Shown: in pieces, positions 53,028 through 61,774 of the stretch
Layout of the letters: each line of letters begins with the position of its first letter
Numbering within the stretch: position 1 is the stretch's first letter
Origin: Croceibacterium mercuriale
GTDB lineage: Bacteria > Pseudomonadota > Alphaproteobacteria > Sphingomonadales > Sphingomonadaceae
DNA: 64,000 bases
NCBI RefSeq assembly: GCF_000802385.1
Contig: NZ_JTDN01000002.1
Span: 372,001-436,000 of the forward strand
Direction: 5' to 3'
Position numbers and translations under genes: made by a program
The notes under the pieces: model-generated
What the model saw: the letters and a program-made list of their open reading frames with translations, nothing else
Database searches by the model: none
What the model was told of the DNA's origin: nothing

Positions 53028-53903
53028 GTGCCCGCCGTCTCGATCATCTGCATCTTCCTGAACGGCGAACGCTTCCTGGGCGAGGCGATCGACAGCGTGC
53101 TGGGGCAGGACCATCACGACTGGGAACTGCTGCTGGTGGATGACGGCTCCACCGATGGCAGCGCGGCGCTGGCGCGATTCTATGCCGCCGATGACCGCCG
53201 CATCCGCTGCCTGGCACATCCGGGCGGCGGCAATCGCGGGATGAGCGCGGCGCGCAATCTGGGGCTGGCCCATGCGACGGCGCCATGGGTGGCGTTCATC
53301 GATGCCGACGATCGCTGGCGCCCGGGCAAGCTGGCCGCGCAGCTGGCGATCGTGAGCGCGGAGCCGCGGATCGCGCTGCTTGCGGGCACGGTCAATTACT
53401 GGGGCAGCTGGGAGGGGCGCGCCGACGTGCTGACCCCGACCGGGCATGTCCAGGACCGTCTGGTCAAGCCGCCTGAGGCTGCCCTGGCGCTGTATCCGGT
53501 GGGTGCGGCGGGGGCGCCCTGCCCGTCCGACGTGCTGGTCCGCCGGGATGCGCTTGCTGCCGTGGGCGGGTTCGAGGACCAGTTCACCGGATCGTTCGAG
53601 GATTGCGCCGCCTTCGGCAAGATCTTCGCCACGCAGCCGGTGTGGTTCTCGCACGAGGTCTGGCTGGATTACCGCATCCATGCGGGCAGTTCCGTCGCGG
53701 GCATGATCGGCGGCGGGCATTACGCCGCGCGCCGGCGGTTCTTCCTGCACTGGTATCGCGACTGGTTGCGGCAGGCTGGCATCGGCGTGGTGGAGCGGGC
53801 CGTGCGCCGGCGGCTGTGGCGTGACCGGCTGCGGCCCGGGACCTACCGCTACACCGCGCTGGGCCGGCTGGCCTGGCGCCTGCGCGAAGGCGTGCGGCGG
53901 TGA
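53028..53903 (+). CDS. Family 2 glycosyltransferase
   Basis: A 291-residue GT-A fold transferase. It begins '[48 protein letters not shown]' with the GT2 nucleotide-binding Asp, and has the DxD-like '[20 protein letters not shown]'. '[15 protein letters not shown]' is the usual donor loop. The GTG start at 53028 is the only candidate that gives a full N-terminus. It is coupled by GTGA to the next glycosyltransferase-methyltransferase, so both may act on the same surface glycan. The acceptor is not known. Confidence 0.9.
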   Translation: MPAVSIICIFLNGERFLGEAIDSVLGQDHHDWELLLVDDGSTDGSAALARFYAADDRRIRCLAHPGGGNRGMSAARNLGLAHATAPWVAFIDADDRWRPGKLAAQLAIVSAEPRIALLAGTVNYWGSWEGRADVLTPTGHVQDRLVKPPEAALALYPVGAAGAPCPSDVLVRRDALAAVGGFEDQFTGSFEDCAAFGKIFATQPVWFSHEVWLDYRIHAGSSVAGMIGGGHYAARRRFFLHWYRDWLRQAGIGVVERAVRRRLWRDRLRPGTYRYTALGRLAWRLREGVRR

Positions 53904-55462
53904 GCATCAGCGTCGTCATTCCGGCGTACAATGCCGCGCCGTGGCTGGTCGACGCGATCGCCAGCGTGGCGGCGCAGGACGTGCCGGCGGAGGTGATCGT
54001 GGTGGATGACGGCTCCACCGACGACACCGTGGCGGTGGCGGAGCGCGCCGGCGTGCGGGTGCTGCGCCACCCGGCGGCGCGTGGCCCCTCGGCAGCGCGC
54101 AACAGCGGCGCGCGGGCGGCGACAGGGGACGCCGTGCTGTTCCTGGATGCGGATGACCGGCTGCTGCCCGGCGCGCTGGCCGCGGCGGCGGCGTGCCGGA
54201 CGGCGCATCCCGCCGCCGCCTTCGTCTATGGTGCGCACCGGCGGGTGGATGCAGCGTGGCGGCCGCTGACCCCGGCGGTGCTGGTACGCTGCGAACCCGA
54301 TGCGCGGCTCGCCTTCCTGCGCACCAATTGCGTGGGCATGATCGCCAGTGCCCTGTTCGACCGGGCGAAGCTGCTGGAGGCCGGCGGCTTCGACGAAGCC
54401 CTGCGGCAGTGCGAGGATTACGACCTGTTCCTGCGGCTGGCGCTGCGCTGGCCGGTGGCCTGCCATGTCCGGCTGATGGCGGAATACCGCATCCACGGCA
54501 CCAATGCTTCGGGTGATCCGGCCCGGGTGCTGGCGGCGGCGTGGGCGGTGCAGGCGCGGCATGAGCCGGCGGACCCGGCGGGCCGCGCGGCGGTGGCACG
54601 TGGGCGGCGGGAATGGGCGGTCGCCTATGCGCTGGCCGCGTGGCGGGACATTGCGGGCCTATCGCCGGCGCGCATTGCCGGGCAAAGGTGGCGCATGGCC
54701 CGTCTCGCCCCCGCTGCATCGCTGATCGCCGCCGCCACCTGGGCCGCGCGCCGTATCCTGCCACAGGCCGCCTTTGCCCGGGTCAAGCGCCGGCTGACCG
54801 GCACGCCCCAGCCCGGCCGGGCCAATCTGGGCGACCTGGACCGGCCGACGCCGATCAGCCCCAACTTCGGCTATGACCGGGGCACGCCGATCGACCGCTT
54901 CTATATCGAGCGGTTTCTGGACCGGCACCGCGCCGACATCACCGGCCGCGTGCTGGAGGTGGGGGATGCCGCCTATTCGCAACAGTTCGGCGGCGCCGCG
55001 ATCACCCGGCAGGACGTGCTGCACGCCCACGCCGAGAACCCGGAGGCGACCATCGTGGGCGATCTGGGCCAGCCCGGTCTGCTGCCGGCCGATGCGTTCG
55101 ACTGCATGGTGCTGACGCAGACGCTGATGCTGGTGTGGGACATGCCGGCCGCGGCGGCCGAACTGTACCGGGCGCTGAAGCCGGGCGGCGTGCTGCTGCT
55201 GACGGTGCCGGGCACCAGCAGCGTCGACCGGGGCGAATGGGGCGCGAACTGGTTCTGGTCGCTGACCGGGTCCAGCGTCACCCGCATGTTCGAGGGCCTG
55301 TTCGGGGCGGAGAACATGACGCTGCGGGTCGAGGGCAACGTCTATGCCGCCACCTGCTTCCTGCATGGCCTGGCGCAGGAGGAGGTGCGGACCGACTGGC
55401 TGGAGCAGGCGGACACCGCCTACCCGATGGTGGTCACCCTGCGGGCGGTAAAGGCAGGATAG
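53900..55462 (+). CDS. Fusion of family 2 glycosyltransferase and SAM methyltransferase
   Basis: A 520-residue bifunctional protein. Residues 1-220 form a GT2 domain ('[50 protein letters not shown]', '[17 protein letters not shown]'). After a basic linker ('[29 protein letters not shown]'), residues about 320-520 are a class I methyltransferase-like domain: '[16 protein letters not shown]', '[67 protein letters not shown]'. The usual glycine-rich GxGxG is replaced by EVGDAAYS, so SAM binding is uncertain. GTG start overlaps the upstream stop. Confidence 0.85.
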   Translation: MSISVVIPAYNAAPWLVDAIASVAAQDVPAEVIVVDDGSTDDTVAVAERAGVRVLRHPAARGPSAARNSGARAATGDAVLFLDADDRLLPGALAAAAACRTAHPAAAFVYGAHRRVDAAWRPLTPAVLVRCEPDARLAFLRTNCVGMIASALFDRAKLLEAGGFDEALRQCEDYDLFLRLALRWPVACHVRLMAEYRIHGTNASGDPARVLAAAWAVQARHEPADPAGRAAVARGRREWAVAYALAAWRDIAGLSPARIAGQRWRMARLAPAASLIAAATWAARRILPQAAFARVKRRLTGTPQPGRANLGDLDRPTPISPNFGYDRGTPIDRFYIERFLDRHRADITGRVLEVGDAAYSQQFGGAAITRQDVLHAHAENPEATIVGDLGQPGLLPADAFDCMVLTQTLMLVWDMPAAAAELYRALKPGGVLLLTVPGTSSVDRGEWGANWFWSLTGSSVTRMFEGLFGAENMTLRVEGNVYAATCFLHGLAQEEVRTDWLEQADTAYPMVVTLRAVKAG

Positions 55463-55466
55463 CCCT

Positions 55467-56642
55467 TCAATCCTCGGCCTCGTCCTCGTCCGGCTCTTCC
55501 ACCTCGTCCTCCGCCAGGGGGCCTTGCGGGCTGTCGAGCGGGGCGGGGTAGAGCGGCGATCCGGGGCGGGCCTGGCGACCATCGGGCAGGATGCCGGGCA
55601 GCGGGTCACATTCCCCGAACACCCAGCTGCGGCTTTTCAGCCGGGCGTGGCTGCCCCAGCGATGGCCCAGCCGCGCCAGGCCGCGGCGGGCGGCGAAGCT
55701 GAACCGGTCGGCCGCGAACATCAGCGCGGCGGAGCGGTCGTCGCCCCACAATTTGCGCGCGGCGCGGCGGGCATTGGCCCAGTCGCCGGAGCGCGCAAAG
55801 GCCACGGCCGCGTTGCGGTTGGCCGCCACCAGCGCGAACTGCGCCTGCCGCCCGTCCAGCTGCGCCGCATGGACGAACCGTTCCACCACCGCGATATGGC
55901 CCAGCGCCATCCGGGTCTGGTCGGCCGACATCTGCGCCGCATGCAGCCGGTAGCCAACCAGATATTCGGGCACATATTCCAGCTTGTAGCGCATCAGCAG
56001 GCGCAGCTGGAAATCGAAGTCCTCGCTGCCGCCGATCCTGGCCTCCGCATAGGACGGATCGAAGCCCCCCACCGCCAGCGCCGCTTCCCGCAGCACCAGC
56101 AGGCTGGAGCCGTTGCCCACATGGTTGACCAGCAGGTGATCGTAGAAGAACGAACCGCGCTTGCCCGCGCCATAACCGCTGGCGATCACCCGGTCGTGAT
56201 CGTCCACCATGCGGAACAGGGCGTAGCAGCCGACCCAGCCTTCTTCCGGCGGATGGGTCTGCAGCGCGGTCAGCTGCTTTTCGATCTTGGTCGGATGCCA
56301 CAGATCGTCCGCATCCAGGAAGGCAACCCAGGTACCCGTGGCCAGTTCGGTGCCGCGGTTGCGCGCCCGCGCCACGCCGCCATTGGGGAAGCTGTGCACG
56401 GTGACCCGCGAATCGCGTGCGGCAATCGCCTCCGCAATGGCGCGGGTGTCGTCGGTCGATCCGTCATCCACCACCAGCACGTCCAGCGCGGGCCAGGTCT
56501 GCGCCAGCGCGCTGGCAATGGAACGCGCCACGTAACGGCCCATGTTCCACGCCGGGATCACCACTGTCACATGCGGCAGGGTGGCCGGCCAGGTCGCAAA
56601 ACGGTTACTCGAGTCCACGAATCCTTTCGCTCCGCCTGTCAT
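55467..56642 (-). CDS. Family 2 glycosyltransferase with acidic tail
   Basis: A 391-residue GT2. '[54 protein letters not shown]' is the N-terminal nucleotide fold; 'FLDADDLWHPTKIEKQL' has the metal Asp, and 'GGVARARNRG' the donor loop. The last 17 residues are strongly acidic ('EDEVEEPDEDEAED'), an unusual tail that may be a membrane-partner contact. The ATG at 56642 is preferred over one at 56729. It is convergent with the GT2-methyltransferase gene, separated by four bases, so the three glycosyltransferases form one locus on two strands. Confidence 0.88.
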   Translation of the reverse strand: MTGGAKGFVDSSNRFATWPATLPHVTVVIPAWNMGRYVARSIASALAQTWPALDVLVVDDGSTDDTRAIAEAIAARDSRVTVHSFPNGGVARARNRGTELATGTWVAFLDADDLWHPTKIEKQLTALQTHPPEEGWVGCYALFRMVDDHDRVIASGYGAGKRGSFFYDHLLVNHVGNGSSLLVLREAALAVGGFDPSYAEARIGGSEDFDFQLRLLMRYKLEYVPEYLVGYRLHAAQMSADQTRMALGHIAVVERFVHAAQLDGRQAQFALVAANRNAAVAFARSGDWANARRAARKLWGDDRSAALMFAADRFSFAARRGLARLGHRWGSHARLKSRSWVFGECDPLPGILPDGRQARPGSPLYPAPLDSPQGPLAEDEVEEPDEDEAED

Positions 56643-56794
56643 GTCGCGCCTGTGTGGAGACGCCACGCGCGTCGGCACCGTAGAACGCGCGGCTTGCCCT
56701 GCCCATAGGAAGAATACACGATTAAGCACGAGTTCACCGCTCCTGCGGCAATAACTACCCGCTCACCAAGCCTTGGTCTGCCGCGATACCATCT

Positions 56795-57346
56795 GTGCGC
56801 GGGCCTATCACGCCAGCTGTTTACGGAATCCTTAGCTTGACCTCTTCCAGCCCTGCCCGTCGCATATCCATTGCCGCGTTCGTTTCTGCTGCCCTGCTGG
56901 CCGGCACGACTGTTCCTGCGCATGCGCAGTTTCGCAACGAGATCGCGCACAATCCCGCCGCCTGTCGTGCGGGGCGCGGGCCGGCGGTGTATGTCACGAT
57001 CGATGGCGTAAAGCAGAACGGCGGCACGCTGCGGGTACAGCTGTATCGCGGCATCAAGGCGGACTGGCTGGAGCGCGGCCGCTGGGTCAACCGGATCCAG
57101 CTGCCCGCACGCGCCGGCCGGATGCAGGTGTGCATGCCCGTGCCGATCGCCGGCACCTATGCCATTGCGGTGCGGCATGACATCAACGGCAATGGCCGGA
57201 CCGACCTGAGGACGGATGGCGGGGGCATGAGCAACAACCCGTCCATCAACATCTTCAACCTGGGTCGGCCCAGCTACACCCGCACCGCCTTCCCGGTGGC
57301 CGCGGGCGAGGTGAAGCCGATCACCATCGAGATGAAGTACATGTAA
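56795..57346 (+). CDS. Exported DUF2141-family protein
   Basis: A 183-residue protein with a signal peptide ('RRISIAAFVSAALLAGTTVPAHAQ') and a DUF2141 domain. 'VKQNGGTLRVQLYRGIKADWLERGRWVNRIQLPARAGRMQVCMPVPIAGTYAIAVRHDINGNGRTDLRTDGGGMSNNP' is the diagnostic block, with the DxNGNGKxD calcium-like loop. The function is unknown; members are small beta-rich envelope proteins. The start is uncertain: GTG at 56795, or TTG at 56836. It is divergent from the acidic-tailed glycosyltransferase. Confidence 0.82.
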   Translation: MRGPITPAVYGILSLTSSSPARRISIAAFVSAALLAGTTVPAHAQFRNEIAHNPAACRAGRGPAVYVTIDGVKQNGGTLRVQLYRGIKADWLERGRWVNRIQLPARAGRMQVCMPVPIAGTYAIAVRHDINGNGRTDLRTDGGGMSNNPSINIFNLGRPSYTRTAFPVAAGEVKPITIEMKYM

Positions 57347-57354
57347 TTGCAGGC

Positions 57355-57376
57355 GGGGGCGGCACGGACCGCCCCC
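57355..57376. terminator. Bidirectional hairpin between the DUF2141 gene and trcR
   Basis: Perfect eight-base arms GGGGGCGG (57355-57362) and CCGCCCCC (57369-57376) with a six-base loop, between two convergent genes. Confidence 0.65.
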
Positions 57377-57386
57377 GGCCGGTATG

Positions 57387-58097
57387 TCAGGCTTCGCCGG
57401 CGTCGGCCGTGCGGCGTGCTTCCAGCCATGCCTCGGCCTCGGCCTCCTGCGCGGCTTCGGATGCGGCGCGGCTGGCGGCATCGCGTTCGGCGCGCAGTTC
57501 CTGGATCAGGATGGCGCGATCGTCACGCGGCTGCACGGCAGGCTCGGCGCCCTCGTCCGTCTCGGCATCCTGCGGCAGGTTCTTGCCCGCGCGGGCAACG
57601 GCCGCGTCCAGTTCGCGCTGCGAACACAGGCCCACCGTCACCGGATCCTTCGGCGTGATGTTGCTGATGTTCCAGTGGTTGCGTTCGCGGATCGCGGTGA
57701 TCGTGGTGCGGGTGGTGCCGATCAGCTTGCCGATCTGCGCATCGCTGATCTCCGGATGGTTGCGGATGATCCAGGCGATGCCGTCGGGCTTGTCCGCCCG
57801 CTTCGACACGGGGGTGTAGCGCGGCCCCTTGGTGCGGCTGACATCCACCGGCGCGCGATGCATCTTCAGCCGGTATTCCGGGTCGGCCTGGCCCTTCTCG
57901 ATTTCCGCATGGGTCAGTTCGCCCGAATGCACCGGATCGCGGCCGGTATATTTCGTGCTGGTCAGATCGTCCGCCATGGCCTGCACTTCCAGGATGTGCA
58001 GCCCGCAGAATTCCGAGATCTGCTCGAAGCTCAATGCGGTGTTGTCGACCAGCCAGCTGGCGGTCGCATGGGGCATCAGGGGGGTGGGCTGGGCCAC
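57387..58097 (-). CDS. trcR: Cell-cycle regulator TrcR (DUF1013)
   Basis: A 236-residue conserved alphaproteobacterial protein. 'MPHATASWLVDNTALSFEQISEFCGLHILEVQAMADD' and 'GIAWIIRNHPEISDAQIGKLIGTTRTTITAIRERNHWNISNITPKDPVTVGLCSQRELD' contain the two helix-turn-helix-like repeats of the DUF1013/TrcR family, which is named as a cell-cycle transcriptional regulator. The C-terminal 50 residues are an acidic, coiled, Ala/Glu-rich helix. The GTG at 58097 has a strong GGAGAG site five bases upstream. A transcription terminator of the next gene lies just before it. Confidence 0.9.
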   Translation of the reverse strand: MAQPTPLMPHATASWLVDNTALSFEQISEFCGLHILEVQAMADDLTSTKYTGRDPVHSGELTHAEIEKGQADPEYRLKMHRAPVDVSRTKGPRYTPVSKRADKPDGIAWIIRNHPEISDAQIGKLIGTTRTTITAIRERNHWNISNITPKDPVTVGLCSQRELDAAVARAGKNLPQDAETDEGAEPAVQPRDDRAILIQELRAERDAASRAASEAAQEAEAEAWLEARRTADAGEA

Positions 58098-58123
58098 GTC
58101 GGCTCTCCGCTCGATAAACAAAG

Positions 58124-58146
58124 GGCCGCCCCATCGCGGAGCGGCC
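58124..58146 (-). terminator. Terminator of the glycosyltransferase-phosphoesterase unit
   Basis: Arms GGCCGC and GCGGCC (58141-58146 and 58124-58129) flank an eleven-base loop; on the minus strand the hairpin is followed by CTTTGTTTAT, so it ends transcription coming from the glycosyltransferase gene before trcR. Confidence 0.65.
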
Positions 58147-58191
58147 GTATTGCAGCAGATGTAGCCCCTATGGATGCGATCGGCAAGAAGA

Positions 58192-59232
58192 TCAGGCGAA
58201 AGCAGGCCGTTTCGTGCCGTCATGGGCCGCGGCGGCCGGCTCCAGCGCGTGCAGGAACTGGTCGGCGCTGGCGGACCAGGTGAAGGTGCGGCCATGGGCC
58301 AGGCAATCCCCGCGATCGAGCGCAAGGGCAGCGGCGATCGCATCCTCCAGCCGGGTCGCCATAGCTCCGCTGGCGGGCGTCAGCACGTCAACCGGGCCCG
58401 CCACCGGGTAGGCGGCGACCGGCGTGCCGCAGGCCAGCGCCTCGATCATGACCAGCCCGAACGTGTCGGTGCGGCTGGGAAACACCAGCACATCTGCCCC
58501 GGCATAGCAGGCGGCCAGGGCCGCGCCGCTCTGCTTGCCCAGGAACAGGGCGTGCGGGAACTGCGCCTGCAACCGGGCCAGCGCGGGGCCGTCGCCCACC
58601 ACCACCTTGCTGCCCGGATGGGTGTTGGCCAGGAACGCCTCCACGTTCTTTTCCGGCGCGACCCGCCCGACATAGAGCTGGATCGGGCGCGGCAGGTCGA
58701 AGAACAGGTCGGGCGGGGCGACGTCGGGACCGAAGGCGGCCAGGTCGACGCCGCGGCCCCAGGGCCGCACCTGCGTCAGCCCGTGCGCGTGCAGCTGGTC
58801 CCGAATCGTGCCGGTCGCCACCATGATGCCGGCGGCCGGACGGTGGAAGTGGCGCACATAGGGCCAGAACAGCCGCGCATCGAGGCCGGTGCGGCGGGCC
58901 AGGTAGTCGGGGAACTGCGTGTGGTAGGCGGTGGTGAACGCCCGCCCCCGCCGCACCGACCAGCCGCGCGCGGCCCAGCCCAGCGGCCCTTCGGTGCTGA
59001 GGTGCAGCGCGTCCGGATCGAATTCGTCCAGCAGGCGGCCGACGCGCCCCGCGCCGGTCATGGCCAGGCGGATTTCCGGATAGGTCGGGCACGGGACGGA
59101 GCGGAACATGTCGGGCGAGATCACCCCCACCTCGTGCCCCCGGCTGCGCAGTTGCGCGGTTACCGCCGCCAGCGTGCGGACCACGCCGTTGACCTGCGGC
59201 GCCCAGGCATCGGTGACCAGTGCGATCCGCAC
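58192..59232 (-). CDS. GT4-family glycosyltransferase, Agt-like
   Basis: A 346-residue GT-B transferase. The N-terminal 'RIALVTDAWAPQVNGVVRTLAAVTAQLRSRGHEVGVISPD' and 'PLGWAARGWSVRRGRAFTTAYHTQFPDYLA' are typical of lipid-sugar GT4 enzymes such as mannosyl- and glucuronosyl-diacylglycerol synthases. The C-terminal 'VVVGDGPALARLQAQF', 'FPSRTDTFGLVMIEALACGTPVAAYPVAGP' includes the EX7E-type nucleotide-sugar motif. The GTG start is ten bases after the phosphoesterase stop. This pairing matches PlcP-Agt, where Agt makes glycolipids from the diacylglycerol released by PlcP; that role is inferred from context. Confidence 0.86.
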   Translation of the reverse strand: MRIALVTDAWAPQVNGVVRTLAAVTAQLRSRGHEVGVISPDMFRSVPCPTYPEIRLAMTGAGRVGRLLDEFDPDALHLSTEGPLGWAARGWSVRRGRAFTTAYHTQFPDYLARRTGLDARLFWPYVRHFHRPAAGIMVATGTIRDQLHAHGLTQVRPWGRGVDLAAFGPDVAPPDLFFDLPRPIQLYVGRVAPEKNVEAFLANTHPGSKVVVGDGPALARLQAQFPHALFLGKQSGAALAACYAGADVLVFPSRTDTFGLVMIEALACGTPVAAYPVAGPVDVLTPASGAMATRLEDAIAAALALDRGDCLAHGRTFTWSASADQFLHALEPAAAAHDGTKRPAFA

Positions 59233-59242
59233 CCGCCCCGCC

Positions 59243-60178
59243 TCAGGCCGCGCGCAGCCGGGTGATGGTGGCAGGCCCGGGCGCGCTGTCCTGCGCCCCG
59301 GCGCGGGCGGCCATTTCATCCGCCCAGTGCAGGATCTCCATGCGGCCGTCCGCATGTTCGACCAGCGCGTTGCAACCTTCGACCCAGTCGCCATCGTTCC
59401 AGTATTCGACGCCGTCGATCGTGCGGAACTCCGCCGTGTGGATATGGCCGCAGACCACCCCGTCCACGCCCCGGTCGCGCGCGGCACGGGCGACCACTTC
59501 CTCGTAGCGGGAGATGAACTCGACCGCGTTCTTGACCTTGTGCTTGGCCATCTTGCTGAGCGACCAGTAGGGCATGCCCAGCCGCCGGCGGACCGCGTTG
59601 GTCCAGCGGTTCAGCTCCATGGTCAGGCCGTAGAGGGTGTCGCCCACGAAGGCGAGCCAGCGATGGGCCAGCATCACCGCGTCAAACTCGTCGCCATGCG
59701 TCACCAGCAGGCGGCGCCCGTCTGCGGTGGTGTGGAACGCGGCGCGGCGGATATCCACGCCGCCGAAGCTCATGCCGGTGAACTGGCGGAACATCTCGTC
59801 ATGGTTGCCGGGAATGTACACGACCCGGGTGCCGCGCCGTGCACGGGCCAGGATGCGGCGCACCACCTCGTTATGGGCGGCGGGCCAGAAGAACCGCTTC
59901 TTGAGCCGCCAGCCGTCGATGATGTCGCCAACCAGGTACAACGTGTCGCTGTCCGTGCGGTCAAGGAAGTCGAGCAGCATGGCGGCATTGCAGCCGCGGG
60001 TGCCCAGATGCACGTCGCTGATCCAGATGGTGCGATACCGGCGCCGGTCTCCAGGCTCCACCGGGTCCGGCACCCCATCGATGTTCAGGGCCGGAAACAT
60101 CCTGAGCACGTCGGCATTGCCGACATCGGCATCGAGATAGGTATCGAACATCGTCGCCCCCCACGCTGCATCGTCCAT
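59243..60178 (-). CDS. Calcineurin-type metallophosphoesterase, LpxH/PlcP-like
   Basis: A 311-residue binuclear metallophosphoesterase. The motifs are in order: 'IWISDVHLGTRGCNA' (DxH), 'DTLYLVGDIIDGWRLKKRF' (GDxxD), 'VVYIPGNHDEMFRQF' (GNHDE), 'LLVTHGDEFDAVML' and 'GVVCGHIHTAEFR' (GHxH). It is longer than LpxH (about 240 residues), includes the 'GDTLYGLTMELNRWTNAVRRRLGMPYWSLSKMAKHKVKNAVEFI' insert, and sits next to a lipid glycosyltransferase, as PlcP phospholipases C do. So PlcP-type lipid remodelling is favoured over UDP-diacylglucosamine hydrolysis. An internal ATG at 60151 is an alternative start. Pho-box-like repeats lie upstream. Confidence 0.84.
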   Translation of the reverse strand: MDDAAWGATMFDTYLDADVGNADVLRMFPALNIDGVPDPVEPGDRRRYRTIWISDVHLGTRGCNAAMLLDFLDRTDSDTLYLVGDIIDGWRLKKRFFWPAAHNEVVRRILARARRGTRVVYIPGNHDEMFRQFTGMSFGGVDIRRAAFHTTADGRRLLVTHGDEFDAVMLAHRWLAFVGDTLYGLTMELNRWTNAVRRRLGMPYWSLSKMAKHKVKNAVEFISRYEEVVARAARDRGVDGVVCGHIHTAEFRTIDGVEYWNDGDWVEGCNALVEHADGRMEILHWADEMAARAGAQDSAPGPATITRLRAA

Positions 60179-60201
60179 GCGGCGTGGGGTGCCACGCTTG
60201 T

Positions 60202-60241
60202 GTGACAGCGTGCGGCCAGTTTGCGGTCACTTCCGGGACTG
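60202..60241 (-). promoter_or_regulatory. Pho-box-like direct repeats upstream of the phosphoesterase gene
   Basis: On the minus strand four seven-base units recur every 11 bases: CAGTCCC, GTGACCG, CTGGCCG, CTGTCAC (plus-strand positions 60235-60241, 60224-60230, 60213-60219, 60202-60208). The spacing and the last unit match PhoB boxes (CTGTCAT repeats); the other units are degenerate. It lies 23 bases from the 60178 start, or 50 from the 60151 start. Confidence 0.35.
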
Positions 60242-60256
60242 TGTGACCGCGACGTT

Positions 60257-61270
60257 TCAGGTGGCCACGTCCAGCACGATCTTGCCGATGTGATCGCCCG
60301 CCTCCATCCGGCGGTGCGCCCCTGCCGCGTCGGCCAGCGGGAAGCTTTCGTCGGTTACCGGACGCAAGGATCCATCGGCCACGAAAGGCCAGACCTGCGC
60401 CAGCACATCGGCCGCCAGCGCCGCCTTGAACGCGGCCGGGCGGGCGCGCAGGGTGGAGCCGGTCAGGGTGTGCCGCTTCACCATAACGCCCGCCATGTTC
60501 ACCTCCGCCTTCGCGCCGCCCAGCGTGGCGATGGTGACCAGCCGGCCATCGGGGGCCAGGCAGTCCAGGTTGCGCTGCGTGTAGCTGCCGGCGACCATGT
60601 CCAGCACCAGGTGGACGCCCGCATCCTCCGTCAGGCTGAGCACCCGCTCCACGAAGTCGGCGGCGCGGTAGTTGATCGCGTGGTCGGCGCCGATCTCCAG
60701 CGCCTCCGCGCATTTGTCGTCGCTGCCGCAGGTGACGAACACTTCCAGACCCTTCAGTGCGCCCAGCATCGTCGCCATGGTGCCGATGCCGCTGGTGCCG
60801 CCATGCACCAGCAGCCGTTCCCCCGATTGCGCGGCGCCACGCTGGAAGACGTTATGCCACACGGTGAAGAGGGTCTCCGGCAGCGCGGCCGCCTCCGCCA
60901 GCGACAGGCCGGCGGGCACGGGCAGGCACAGCGCGGCGTCGGTCAGCACATATTCGGCATAGCCGCCGCCTGACAGCAGCGCGCAGACCTGCTGACCATG
61001 CAGCGCGGGATCGGCGCCTTCGCCCAGCGCCACGATCGTGCCGGCGACCTCCAGCCCGGGTATTTCGGACGCACCGGGCGGCGGCGGGTACATGCCGCGC
61101 CGCTGCAGCACGTCCGGCCGGTTCACGCCGGCATGGGCCACCCGGATCAGCACCTGCCCGGCGCCGGGCTGCGGCACCGGCATGGTCGTGGGCACCAGCG
61201 CCTCCGGCCCGCCGCCCGCGGCGTGATCGATGGCGATAGCCGTCATGTTTTCAGGCAATTGCAGGTTCAT
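60257..61270 (-). CDS. NAD(P)H-quinone oxidoreductase, PIG3 type
   Basis: A 337-residue medium-chain dehydrogenase without zinc. 'VLIRVAHAGVNRPDVLQRRGMYPPPPGASEIPGLEVAGTIVALGEG' is the PIG3/QOR N-terminus and 'LLVHGGTSGIGTMATMLGALKGLEVFVTCGSDDKCAEALEIGADHAINYRAADFVERVL' the NADPH-binding fold. It would reduce quinones or other electrophilic carbonyls in the cytosol. ATG at 61270 has AAGGA upstream; one at 61246 is possible. The DUF1192 gene is divergent, a common alphaproteobacterial arrangement. Confidence 0.92.
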   Translation of the reverse strand: MNLQLPENMTAIAIDHAAGGGPEALVPTTMPVPQPGAGQVLIRVAHAGVNRPDVLQRRGMYPPPPGASEIPGLEVAGTIVALGEGADPALHGQQVCALLSGGGYAEYVLTDAALCLPVPAGLSLAEAAALPETLFTVWHNVFQRGAAQSGERLLVHGGTSGIGTMATMLGALKGLEVFVTCGSDDKCAEALEIGADHAINYRAADFVERVLSLTEDAGVHLVLDMVAGSYTQRNLDCLAPDGRLVTIATLGGAKAEVNMAGVMVKRHTLTGSTLRARPAAFKAALAADVLAQVWPFVADGSLRPVTDESFPLADAAGAHRRMEAGDHIGKIVLDVAT

Positions 61271-61360
61271 GCGCGGCCATTCCTTGGTGGCGGGTCAATT
61301 CACAAAGCTAGGGATTCGCACCATTGACAGCAAGCGGAGGGAGGCGGATGCTGCGATGCA

Positions 61361-61579
61361 ATGGACGACGAGAGCCCCCTGCTCCGCGGCCCCAGGCATC
61401 CCTTGGGGCATGCCAGCCAGCTGGCCGGCGAGCCGCTCGACACCTACTCGCAGGATGAACTGACCGCGCGCATCACCGCGCTGGAGGCGGAGATCGCGCG
61501 GGTGCGGGCCCATGCCGACAGGGCCGCCGATCACCGGCGGCTGGCGGAATCGATCTTCAGCCAGAGACGAGAAGACTGA
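61361..61579 (+). CDS. DUF1192-family small protein
   Basis: A 72-residue conserved alphaproteobacterial protein: 'MDDESPLLRGPRHPLGHASQLAGEPLDTYSQDELTARITALEAEIARVRAHADRAADHRRLAESIFSQ'. The 'D..Ys.eEL..RI..LeaEi.R' centre and a helical C-terminus define DUF1192. It is probably a short coiled-coil adaptor of unknown role. It is divergent from the quinone oxidoreductase and precedes clpA by 195 bases. Confidence 0.86.
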   Translation: MDDESPLLRGPRHPLGHASQLAGEPLDTYSQDELTARITALEAEIARVRAHADRAADHRRLAESIFSQRRED

Positions 61580-61774
61580 TGGGGCGCGGCCCCGCCCCGG
61601 CCCACTTTGCATCGGCGCTTCCGAGCCCCATATCCCGCATTACCAACAACGACCCCGCGGCGCCCAGAGGCGAGTGCGCGCGCAGGCACGGGTGGCCCCG
61701 ACCGGGGAATTCACGCCCGCTTCATTCCCTTCGCCGACCTTCGGACCGCACCCACGCACGAAAGCACCCCTTCT

